A stretch of DNA of 64,000 nt from assembly GCF_000003605.2 (NCBI RefSeq), contig NW_003141315.1:405432-469431 (forward strand). The letters run 5' to 3'. The stretch is from Saccoglossus kowalevskii. Its lineage: Eukaryota; Hemichordata; Enteropneusta; Harrimaniidae. A model generated the notes under the pieces. That model worked only from the letters and a program-made list of their open reading frames with translations. It did no database searches and had not been told where the DNA came from. Numbering within the stretch: position 1 is the first letter of the stretch; each line of letters starts with the position of its first letter. A program made the position numbers and the translations under genes. Below, one piece after another: positions 51,301 through 61,500 of the stretch.

Positions 51301-52981
51301 TGTATATGTACATTGTAGGCCCTTCCAGCCAATGGACCGTGACTACGAGTACGACAGGGTTTTCTTAAATCCAATTTGACTTTGTGACCAGTCGCCAGGA
51401 TTCAAAAAACGGCATAAATTTTTCATTGACGATACACTTTGCTGTAATACAACTTTTGTCTGGGAACTATCATTCTATGGATAATATTGATCTAAAGTAA
51501 AACAAAATAAAACAGCCATGTAAGCAAAAAACTAATTAAATATAGTCTTACCCTCATTGTCATAAATATAAACTACTGCTGTACCATTAAGTATCATACC
51601 ACCAACGCCAACAAGTGTTACATTGACCTCAAACGATTCCATGGGTTCAATTACATCATCATCAAATATGCTGAAACTGACGACTTGCGAGTCATCGGAG
51701 GAGAATATTATCGTCAGGGCAGTTCCATTGTAACCTTCAGGATCCGTTGCTGTTAGTGGAATAGTAGTAACTTCTACTTCGATGGGTACACCAGTGGAGA
51801 TTCCCAGTGCATACACTGTCACATCGACATATCCATCAGCCTCATTTACATTGTATACGGTCTGATTTAATGATATGGTAGTCAACTCTAACGTGAAATA
51901 CAACAACACAGAATTGATGATTTAGCAATGAGCAAACTTATCTTCCTCAGAGACACGTATGCGAGAAACATAGAATAAACGCGTGCAACGACTAAACTAA
52001 TTGAATAATACGAGCGCGTCAAATGGCTGGGATACGTTCTTCTTGTCTAACATAGCTAGGTGTTCATTCAATGAAGCATGTGCACCGATCTGATACGTGC
52101 AATAACAGTCGCCGTCTACGCGTAATGATCTTTCATTTTGTTACCGAAGGAATGCCGTTGAGTGCGCTACAGATGCTGTTATATTAAGACTATTCCTATT
52201 TGTTGATCAATAAGCTATATCAAACAAAAAACTAAAAAAATGTTATGCATTAGCACCCATTTTTCAAAGTGGAGAGGTCGTCTCCTGTGCACGTGCGAGA
52301 AATAAGAACTAAGCGACGATACCACATGCTAAAAACGCAAAGGCTCATGGGCAGACGCTTGTTTTGTGAACGTCACGCTACCGCAGTCAGCCGCATGCGA
52401 AGGTGACGACTCCTCTGCTTTAAAATGTCCAGGGCTTGAGCAATTAAAATGAGCAATTAGTATTAAAGCGCTACGGTCGTCACGCAGCGCGTTCGAATTT
52501 CAGAAGTCGATATGGGGACCCATATAGAACTCGCCGCAGGGATGACTATAGTGCTTTAAGTGTTTACATCTATTAATACGTATCATTTTCGCAACAATCG
52601 CCATAGTATTTTTCCTGGCACTTACACTCCATTCCATTCCACTCCACTCAGTTGACCATTAATACAATTTATAAGACAGTCCTTTGTTTCATATTAGCTG
52701 TGATAACAAGTACCGCCGCAAGATTCCACAGTCGTCTTTGTTCTGTAGCGTGACGCAAATCCGATGCAAGTGTCACTGCCGTCTTGTGTACAGCTTCCAC
52801 ATGCACTCCATCCATCAACTACGCAATTCGTTGGAAAGCACGAACGCCTTCGACGACCGAGCCACGTATCGACGCAACTGAGCTCTGACAATATGACAAC
52901 TATCACCACGGCAGCGCAATCCAAATTACTTCCGTCATTGTGATGAGCAACTGTCAGTGTACAAATAAATATAATCCACAT
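47346..52981 (-). CDS. Multidomain extracellular protein: TSP1-like, two Calx-beta, EGF-CA, C-type lectin (partial)
   Basis: Recognised exons in transcript order: 52714-52981 (uncertain), 51552-51887, 50452-50790, 49605-49730, 48393-48734, 47346-47432. The two Calx-beta exons and the EGF exon are symmetrical phase 1-1 units, typical of exon-shuffled matrix proteins. The lectin half uses phase 2 junctions, so one small linking exon may be missing between the EGF and lectin exons. Calx-beta plus C-type lectin recalls FREM1-type basement-membrane proteins, though no CSPG repeats were seen. A role as a secreted or matrix protein with calcium-dependent folds is inferred. The last exon has a one-base frameshift, and the gene continues past a strong GTAAGTAT donor with no further exon found. 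These could instead be two adjacent genes. Confidence 0.6.
48309..48341. repeat. (TA)n microsatellite
   Basis: About sixteen TA units lie in the intron between the two lectin-domain exons. Confidence 0.95.
48393..48734 (-). CDS. Exon: main part of a C-type lectin domain
   Basis: It reads [63 protein letters not shown] and GQDCVQL, the standard lectin-domain order with WxGLND and WSDGS. The sugar motif is QPN in place of EPN or QPD, so sugar preference cannot be called. It ends at a GTGAGT donor in phase 2. The acceptor ttcttccag at 48735 is the best choice, but the frame is open further upstream, so the 5' end is less certain. Confidence 0.8.
48735..49220. repeat. Diverged tandem duplication beside the lectin exon
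   Basis: Sequence at about 48731-48945 (tggaagaatgacacgaatta, gctttaaatcaaat, gcatttcaagtttt, tttgacgtgc) is repeated with differences at about 48964-49220. The unit is roughly 230 bases, and both copies keep the splice-acceptor region. It is probably an intronic segmental duplication. Confidence 0.8.
49605..49730 (-). CDS. Exon: calcium-binding EGF domain
   Basis: The acceptor ttattaacag precedes a phase-1 exon reading [30 protein letters not shown] and DCECDG, then a GTAAGA donor in phase 1. The six-cysteine spacing and the D-[IV]-D-E-C opening with N and F/Y further on mark a calcium-binding EGF. Forty-two codons, symmetrical phase. Confidence 0.93.
50452..50790 (-). CDS. Exon: Calx-beta domain 2
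   Basis: A phase 1-1 exon of 113 codons. It starts [20 protein letters not shown], followed by the Calx-beta landmarks [39 protein letters not shown] and [10 protein letters not shown]. The acidic DDD and DND sites match the calcium-binding loops of the family. Acceptor tttgcttttacag, donor GTAAGC. Confidence 0.95.
51552..51887 (-). CDS. Exon: Calx-beta domain 1
   Basis: A phase 1-1 exon of 112 codons. It reads [50 protein letters not shown] and VVYIYDNEG. It is paralogous to the neighbouring Calx-beta exon, with the same length class and phases, so the pair probably arose by exon duplication. Donor GTAAGA, acceptor tttcacgttag. Confidence 0.95.
52262..52423. mobile_element. Palindromic MITE family B, copy 2
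   Basis: agtggagaggtcgtctcctg faces gtgacgactcctctgctt, and the centre gctaaaaacgcaaaggctca is shared with 45182-45339. The right edge is TTAA and the left edge TCAA, so it is probably another TTAA-targeted element. Confidence 0.75.
52463..52559. mobile_element. Complete 97-bp TTAA MITE
   Basis: The outer edges are TTAA on both sides, with inner ends agcgctacggtcgtca and, inverted, agcactatagtcatcc. The interior (cgcgttcgaatttcagaa) resembles the reverse of the copy at 18751-18867. It is the clearest copy in the window for defining the target site. Confidence 0.85.
52714..52981 (-). CDS. Probable first exon(s): signal peptide and thrombospondin type 1-like segment
   Basis: ATG at 52981 opens [17 protein letters not shown], a short hydrophobic start, followed by a second hydrophobic run [11 protein letters not shown], then [22 protein letters not shown] and [14 protein letters not shown]. 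The WSxC, cysteine and R-x-R-T pattern is that of a thrombospondin type 1 repeat. The frame reaches a stop at 52694 after CYHS. Splicing at a weak GTACTT donor at 52714 would leave phase 1 and join correctly to the Calx-beta exon at 51887. Either that, or this is a separate short secreted protein or a broken repeat. The initiator is not certain. Confidence 0.5.
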
Positions 52982-53059
52982 TTAGAGATATTTGCAGATT
53001 AAACAAATCAAGGCTCGGTAAACAATTAGAAGTTATGCATGTCGGATACATAACCGTTT

Positions 53060-53460
53060 TTTATTATAACATCTGTCACCGTAACGCCACAAGTTACAGC
53101 GTGCTGTAATTTTGCGGTATTTTACAGGGGAATTTTCATCCTACCATATTAGGAAATGCGAATTCCAAATATGTAATGATTACGCGCGTAAGCGTCCTCT
53201 AATACTATAAACAAACATGGCTGCCACCAGGGTTTGACCGGACTCCATACAAAGAAGTTCTTTGATTCTGTTCTAAACTTTTTAGATTTCGGCATTCCCN
53301 NNNNNNNNNNNNNNNNNNNNNNNNNNNNNNNNNNNNNNNNNNNNNNNNNNNNNNNNNNNNNNNNNNNNNNNNNNNNNNNNNNNNNNNNNNNNNNNNNNNN
53401 NNNNNNNNNNNNNNNNNNNNNNNNNNNNNNNNNNNNNNNNNNNNNNNNNNNNNNAGTATC
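53060..53460 (-). repeat. Dispersed repeat of about 400 bp, copy 3, partly in a gap
   Basis: This is the opposite-strand copy of 6277-6690: acatctgtcaccgtaacgcc, attacgcgcgtaagcgtcct and aaacaaacatggctgccacc all match in inverse. The part that should hold the palindromic end falls in the N run, which suggests that the repeat's hairpin caused the assembly break. Confidence 0.75.
53300..53454. other. Assembly gap (155 N)
   Basis: Unknown bases inside the third copy of the dispersed repeat. No gene is affected. Confidence 0.99.
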
Positions 53461-53867
53461 GATACGTGCAGCATGCAGCACAAGCTGCACAACATTACAC
53501 AGAAAAAATACTTGTATGAATATGATGGACCTTATCAAAATCACAGTTACCAGTTGTATTTTTGCGTTATTTGTTATTGCTTACAAAAAACGATCGATAT
53601 GAATTCTGTCGAAATTAGTTGTAATTAAAATAAAATAATTAATATAACTAGCTGAAAGAAGACATCTTGAATGAATTAACCAGACACGTGTGACGTCATC
53701 GGCTAGCGTCATCACAGTTACTTACTATGGTATCATCCATGAACCTGATGCGAATTTATAATCAGCCCATGAAGTTATCGTAACTCGTCCCTTTTATCAG
53801 GATTCATTGCGCAACGACGCTCGCACTTGTTTTCAGTGTTTGGTTAATTTACTGGGTCCACCACGGT

Positions 53868-54162
53868 TTAAAGGGCGGTGGTCGTCGGGCTGCGCATGTG
53901 CGACATTTGTGTTGATAAACATTGATTTTCCCACAATCCAATGCGCTCTTCCAATGGAAATCACAAGCACCGACTGAGGTTTGACCTGGGCGCTACTTGC
54001 ACTAATCCGCCGGCGACTTCTTCCATACTTTTCAATCACCTAAAATACCCAATTAAAGCTCGGTGACGTCTCAGTTTGTACTCATTGATCTGCGCAACAG
54101 TCAAAGCAATCTTTGTTTATACGAACCCCATATATCTCGCGCGTGCGTGGCGCGACGACTAC
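53868..54162 (+). mobile_element. TTAA-type MITE of about 300 bp, copy 2
   Basis: Left edge ttaaagggcggtggtcgtcg; right end gcgtggcgcgacgactac, without the final bases. It matches 14179-14483 in direct orientation over nearly the full length. Non-coding. Confidence 0.8.
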
Positions 54163-55500
54163 ATGATCGTAGTTAATGAGTAAACGAAAGGTGGCGCTAT
54201 ATACTATTGTGCCAGGAAAGACGACTTTCATTCACGTTAAAAGCAGTACGTGAAGTGTTCGAATCGCGGATCATGGCAGTATGTGTATTAGGCCCATAAA
54301 ATACGTTTCCGGTGTTCGCATGCAAGGAAATGTCAACTAATAAACATAGATGGCCAGTCATAAGTATAAAAAGAACAAAAGCAAATTGCTTAAGTACTAG
54401 AAAAGACTATCTCATTTCAATATTATTGCAATCAATGCCATTATTAGTGAAATTTGATGGGTTTGGTTTAGGTGAAACTTTCGAAACAATTTCATCCACT
54501 GCCAAAAACTCTCGTTGTCCCACTAGCCTACGAGTACTAGCCTACTTTTAAAATGTGCTTTTTTCGTTTCGATCTTTGAAATGTATAGCAATTTCACCGT
54601 GATGTTCAAATCGCACATGCGTGTCCCTCAGCCACCCGAGTGAAAATGCATCATTACAACTGGAATGTAAAAAATAAAAAATAAAAATTACCACAAAATA
54701 ACTAGACCCCGGTATAAGATACTGCTTACATGTAATCTTAATTCACATGTTCATTGACGTGTTCGTTCAAAATTACCGCGCACACGATGAACCCATGGAA
54801 GGACATTGTGAACACGCAACAAATCGTGTCGTTCGTCCTAATATTTCGTCAAGCTGGCGTTCAAATTGGAGACAATCAGCTCCTCGAGTAACAGACTAAA
54901 TAGTAACCACATTTTTAACAAGTTTACTAATGGAGAAACATTCGCCTTGTTGTATTCTACGCTACGGCACAAAAATGATGTAAACCAAACTATACTCACT
55001 GTGACCTGAAGCTTAATTCAGCCAGAGCCGGCTAGACCCGGATTTCAGAGACAACTGACCGTTCAGATTGGCACGTGATACTTACGTAACTGATTCAAAG
55101 AGAGTCCATTCGAATTTTACGGGGGTATGGAATGTGGAATCGAGCTGGAAAACAAGAACATGAAAACGATCGAGTGCGTGAAAAACACGAAAGTTTCAGT
55201 CTGTGAAATAAGAATCAAATTTTGAACAGAGTTAGAAATATATTGGATGTCATTCAATGACTAGAATGTATCTACACGCCGTTATTGCAAAGATCAATGC
55301 AAAGCCGTATACAAAATTGTGCCCAATTGGCTACCCAACCCTAACGTCCCAAAATCAGACCTATCAGAGAACAGCTTATATGTTGAGTTTTTTTTTCGAC
55401 GTATCAAATTTTATCTTGCATATAAGCTTTACCTCAACTGATTAAGTGTTTATATTGTTCGAAAAAGAACTAATGGCATCCGTGTAGTCCAAGAAGTGAA
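54163..55500. other. Intergenic stretch, nothing recognised
   Basis: No exon is supported in either strand and no repeat partner was noticed. Confidence 0.35.
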
Positions 55501-55502
55501 GT

Positions 55503-55640
55503 CATCATCATCATCATCTCAGCCTTTCACGCCACTGCTGGCGGGTGGCCTCCACAACAAATACATTAGTGTTGTGGGGTTGAACCGTATCTCACCACGC
55601 TGATTCAATGCGGGTTGGTGAGTTGCCTATTGCTCAATCG
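55503..55640 (-). mobile_element. Fragment resembling the 3' tail of a non-LTR retroposon
   Basis: A (atc)n run is followed by cagcctttcacgccactgct, ggcctccacaac and caatgcgggttggtgag. This combination is familiar from LINE and SINE tails in many invertebrate genomes, where the short tandem tail marks the 3' end. The orientation implies a minus-strand element. No reverse-transcriptase sequence is attached. Confidence 0.45.
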
Positions 55641-55810
55641 CTTGGACAACAGGCAGGTGCAGCCAATGGAGCTGTTCATCGGGAAAATCTGTTTTCAAGG
55701 GATTTCTGTTGAGGGCATGGGATTTTTTCTACTTTTTGTAGGGGCGGGAAATATCAGTACCCCCCCCCCAAATTTCAAATTTCTAAAAAAATGCAAAGAC
55801 TTTTTTTTAT

Positions 55811-56630
55811 CGGGGAGGGGAGTAGGCAAAATAGTGTTTTTTTAATGAGGGGAGGGAGAAGATTAATTTGGTCAGCAGGAGGGCAAGAAAGGCAAGTTTG
55901 CGGTAGGGGAGTAGGCAAAAAAGTGTTTTTTTAATGAGGGGAGGGAGAAGATTAATTTGGTCAGCAGGAGGGCAAGAAAGGCAAGTTTGCGGTAGGGGAG
56001 TAGGCAAAAAAGTGTGTTTTTTTAATGAGGGGAGGGAGAAGATTAATTTGGTCATCAGGAGGGCAAGAAAGGCAAGTTTGCGGTAGGGGAGTAGGCAAAA
56101 AAGTGTTTTTTTAATGAAGGGAGGGAGAAGATTAATTTGGTCAGCAGGAGGGCAAGAAAGGCAAGTTTGCGGTAGGGGAGTAGGCAAGAAAGTGTGTTTT
56201 TTTAATGAGGGGAGGGAGAAGATTAATTTGGTCAGCAGGAGGGCAAGAAAGGCAAGTTTGCGGTAGGGGAGTAGGCAAAAAAGTGTTTTTTTAATGAGGG
56301 GAGGGAGAAGATTAATTTGGTCAGCAGGAGGGCAAGAAAGGCAAGTTTGCGGTAGGGGAGTAGGCAAAAAGTGTGTTTTTTTAATGAGGGCAGGGGAAAG
56401 ATGAATTTGGTCAGCAGGAGGGCAAGTTTGCGGTAGGGGAGTAGGCAAAAAAGTGTGTTTTTTTTAATCAGGGCAGGGGAAGGATGAATTTGGTCAGCGG
56501 GAGGGCAAGAAAGGCAAGTTTGCGGTAGGGGAGTAGGCAAAAAAGTGGGTTTTTTTAAAGAGGGCAGGGGCAGGGGAAGGATGAATTTGGTCAGCAGGAG
56601 GAGAAGACAATTTTTTTCAGGTGGAGGGTA
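55811..56630. repeat. G-rich minisatellite, 89 and 91 bp units alternating
   Basis: Unit starts (ggtaggggagtaggc) are at 55902, 55991, 56082, 56171, 56262, 56351, 56432 and 56524, giving spacings of 89, 91, 89, 91, 89, 81 and 92. The difference is gtgt versus gtgtgt before a T run, so the true unit for the first six is a 180-base dimer. The plus strand is purine-rich with G clusters (gaggggagggagaag). The minus strand has a long artificial ORF of PTPLPQTC / LIKKT type caused by the period being a multiple of three. Confidence 0.95.
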
Positions 56631-58551
56631 GCTTATGAACAGCTTTTAATTTTCCCTCTTTCCTTAAATATTAATTAGCATATACTTCAAAAGGCTCATA
56701 AAATAATTTTTGTCTAGAATTGACTATTTCAATTTATTGCTTGTTGGCTACACCTGAACAGGACTATGAGGCAGGTAGTACGAGGTTATATTTTACCCGT
56801 AGTAAGTCAGTTCGACCTAACCTGACTAACTTAATAAGGGGTAATTACATTTAATTTGGCATTTTGTTTTAATTGAATCATTAAGTTTGCTCAATCCAGT
56901 TTTATGAAAGTCTTTCGATTTTGTTCATATTATGGCAATAGATTGCTTAATGCTATAAACGGTCATGCGTGAATAATGCTAGAACATTGCCGCAATATCG
57001 TTTCCTAGAAAGCGCGCCCTCAACGTTGATTCAAACAATTTCGGTTACACCCAGCTAACCAAGCACTATTCGTAAACCGACTCAACCGAGATTATGTGTC
57101 ATAATTAGGAACAGTGAGGCGATGTCAGAAGAGTAAGTTGCTCGTGGAAATAAATTTCTACGCTTCCAAAAAAAAATATTGATTCAGCGACCTTATTTAG
57201 AACTCACCTACAAACTAATACATTATGTTCCAGCAGGACTGTTTTATGAAATAACAAAACTAAACAAAATGAAGAGCGTAAAACATATGCTTCATCTTCG
57301 CCAGTCAAAGTTTAGCAGAATCTATATAGCTCTTTTGAAGTATTTTCTAGAAGTATTTTCTTTAATGCATTGTCCTATCAAATCGTTCGTTATAACCGCT
57401 GCAACAGTAGAAGATTTCCTCCCCAGGGAAAGATTTAACTGACATTTTACAATCTGTTACTGAGTAACTGAAAATCCAACTTATTAGATCAGTTCAGCCT
57501 AAGAATGTTTTTCCCTATTTTCACTATACTACACGGAAGAAGTATATAACACGGTAATATGCGTGTGCACGATGCTAGCTATTATGCTGCCAGTAATATG
57601 AACGTAGATTTTTAACTGTCACACGTTTGACACCACGGCAACCGTGACTGTATTTACGGTAGGTCTCTGGAGTATGAACTGTGAACTGACATAACTTTCA
57701 GAGTCAAAACAATGAGTTCAGTATTTTGCATAGACCGACCCATGCTTGAGGCGAAGGTTCCACGCTGCAAGTCAAATGAAAAGACGCATGGAATCCCATC
57801 CGATGCTTGCATCTAATACGTACTGTTACAGAATCTTGGGATCCTGTTTATCTGTGTAAATTGCTCGACAAAAAAATAATTCGGGTAGTCGATCGTTATT
57901 TACAATCAAGGACATCTTTTAAAGACAAAAAACTAGAAACTTGGTTCATAGCTCGTCAAATTTAGATTTAACCATGACTTGTCATAGCGCCTTTCAAAGG
58001 GACTGATGCATATCAAATCCCCTGCGCTCTACTGCATGTGATTCACACATTCCGCGCAAAAGAAAATGGTGGTTAAATGCCATCGCTAAAGGGTATGTAA
58101 TCTAAATGTGGTTAAATTCCATCGCAAAAAGGTTTGTAATCTAATTGTATGAATACGTGCCTGACATTCAGATCACGCAGGATATTTTTATCACATGCTG
58201 ATTGGTTCACCATTCTCCATTTGCTATTGCAATTAAAGTATTGATTGTAATACGTAGTACTCTGAAAACAACACATTTAAATTTGGGATCAAAACTGACT
58301 GAAATAACATAGGACACAATCTAGACACGCCTGAAGTAAATATCTGCGTACTTGAAGAAATATACGTAACGGAGATTTGTAAATCTCGCGAGAATTCACG
58401 TTGTTTCCAACATACATAATATCGCCTAAAAGCAACTCCGTTCACTCCCTCCATCTTAACAGCCGTGCTTGACCTTATTTCAATGACGTCATATAATATT
58501 CAAACTGATCGGAAGTCTTATAATACACCCGGCTTTCCCGCGTAAACACTA
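56631..58551. other. Intergenic and upstream region of the carboxypeptidase gene
   Basis: No exon was recognised. A ttataatac word lies about 33 bases before the carboxypeptidase ATG; it is too close to the start codon to be a standard TATA box unless the leader is spliced or very short. Confidence 0.4.
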
Positions 58552-61500
58552 ATGGCGGCGCTTCACACACCACTAGTTATCGCCTTTCTGCTGCATTTAA
58601 CGGCCGGAGAACTTCAAGTTGATTTCGTATATCATCACTATGACAACATGGTGGATCTGCTACAGGCGCTTCATCTACGCTACTACAACCTGACGGAACT
58701 ATACAGTATTGGCAGGAGTGTGGAAGGTAAGTCCTATCTCCATCTTTTTCGCCGTGGCACATTCGAGTAACTGTGTTCGTTTTACAGTCATTCACGATGG
58801 CTATAATATTACGTTCACGTTTGCTTGTTACAACGCCTGGCTTAAATAATTACGGCCTGCCCCTGTCAATTTCATCCGCGAGAGCTGCAACTTGAAATGA
58901 ATGTACGTATCCAATTATACCCATGACGTGAACCACTCGCAAACACGAGACGTTGGCGAACACAAACTCAGTCAATAACAGGCGAGTTCCTTGCAGATGT
59001 ATCATCATTTTCATCTTTAAATCATTCATTTTAATGCTACCAAATTCATTCACTAAATTTGACTCGATACAGTTATAAATATGTCAGTCATGCATCGAAT
59101 TGGTAACTGAATGCGCGTTGCTCTAATTTGCTGGCGATTGAATGCTATCTCGGCATCTATAAAAGCGTTATCTTATACACGATGTGCTGTGAATACTAAA
59201 CACAACATGCACGACTTTCAGGTTACCCTAGATTTCACTCGCGAGATTATTATTGGATATTCTGCGACGTTCGTTAGTTGTGTGGTATACGCAGCAGCAG
59301 CGAATCGAAACCAGAAATAACTGTTAGTATTTGCTATAAATGGTGTCGTTTATCCCGCTGTTGGGCGCACCAGGGTTTGCAAATATTAAAAAACACAAAC
59401 TTAAATTGGGAAGCTACGTTTTTGTATTATTCTGCTACGTATACAAATTTTGTGTACATAACACATAAATTGCTTATGAATACGAATGAATTTGGTACAT
59501 CAAGGTGTGAGAGAGACAACAGAGTTCAGAACGCATTTAAACCATCATGGTCGTTCATTCGAGATGAGGAGATTTATCAGTCTGTGTGAGCTATTTCTAA
59601 ATCCACCAGTTAGCGATACAATGCATGCATGTGTACTATTCATTCTCCCGTCCCGCTTAGAACAACACGGGCGTGAGGAAATCATAGATTTCATGGAAAC
59701 CTAAGACTATGGGTTGAAACTAAAAATATAGAGAAACGGTTCTTAAATCAGGCTTTTTAGTTTATTTAAACACTGTTCTCCAACAGCGCGATATTGGATA
59801 ATGAGTAGAGTCTGTTACAAGATAATATATGAGGTGTAGACGAGCATACACATTATTATTACACATGTCTCCGAATCCAGTGTGACGTTGTGAGGATTTA
59901 AAGTTATTTATTGGCAATCCGCTCCGCGTTTGTGTGTATGTGTGTCACGGTGTTATCTCACGTATTATTTTTTCTGGGATTGTTTTTTTGTCTGGGCTGA
60001 TTTTGTTTAAACTTGGCAGGCAGGTCACGCCTAAGTTCGCTCTAGTTAGGGGGGAAAATCGGGAAAAAAATCCAGGTTCACCGCTGCCATGGCAACCGCA
60101 AAAAAAAAAGTGTTGAATACCTTCACGCCAAATGTTTCTCCTCTTACAAATCTTAGAGTAAAAACCTGGGAAATTCAATATTCTACTCAGTCCTACTATT
60201 ACCATGACAACACTCGAAAAAATACTTCCTTTTAGCTAATCAGCCTAAAGGCTTGAAACAAAATTAAACAAATTATAGGTATTTTATTCATTTTTTTTGT
60301 TAAAATGAAATTTACTTAGGAATAGAGATTTATGACTTTATAAATATCTCTAATTCCGATAGTTGTTAATTATTAACGTATGAGATGGCGTTGGTTTACC
60401 GTGACGTTTTGCACGCGTATGCTTTCCTATTGACTCGAACTGCTTAACAACCAATCGTTCGCACCCGAAATAAATAATGGTACAGCTCGCTGCAATGTGT
60501 CCAAGTAGATGGAAAAAAAACACATGGACAATATGATCAAAACAGATCATGAGCTAGTGTTGAACAGTAACCTAAATATTTCATCAGACATTTGCACACA
60601 AAAATGTAACCAAATGACGTCACACTGCTACGTGTTATTTACCAGTATGCCGGGGTCAAATACCGACTCTAATCTATATACGTTATGACATATAAATAGA
60701 ACAGAAGAGAATTTAATTTCGTCGACAGTATATTTCTGATTGAAAAAATGAACATTTAATTTTCCATAACATAATTTTTAATGAAATTAACACATGATCT
60801 CTTTAAGCGGATATGAGTGTGTTCAATTTCCCGATGGAAGCCTGAGTGCAATTGACCTTTGAGTACTAGTTCATACAGCCGGGGTATATTTCTTCAGTTG
60901 ATGAATGAATTGTACGAATAAATAATTTCATTCAAACTGACTGCCAAAAATTAACTTATTTTTTTTCCTTTTTCTTAGAGATTTCCACTGACACTACACA
61001 AACGCATATTTCGTCTGGGAACATGCATACGTGGAATACCATGAAACAAATCATGAACAAAATGGCGTCTCTGTTAGTACTTTAAATCATAATATTGTTT
61101 TTTCCGCAGGTCGTAAATTGTGGGTTCTGGCCATTTCTGGCCACGAAGCATGGAAACATAATATCCTGAAGCCAGAGGTGAATTACATTGGAAACATTCA
61201 TGGCAATGAGGTAATACATGTCTGGGCTATTTTTACATTTTAAACTAATTAATTTCTTCTCTTCGTGTTTCACGGAAGGACATATAAATAAGATTCTTGT
61301 TCAATTACATGAGTATTTTATTATAGGTGAAAACAGTGTCAGGAATGAAACAATATCTCAGAAATTTGCAAATTTTAGAAATCCATTGTAAGGTCAGTTC
61401 ACGCATGTACATGTCACAACCTTTCACCTTGTAGGCGATTGGCCGAGAGCTGCTGCTTCATTTCGCGTCATATCTTCTGAGCAAATACGATGTGGACGAA

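Noticed and set aside
55807-56540. Long minus-strand proline/leucine-rich ORFs
   Set aside because: They are translations of the G-rich minisatellite, open because of its period.
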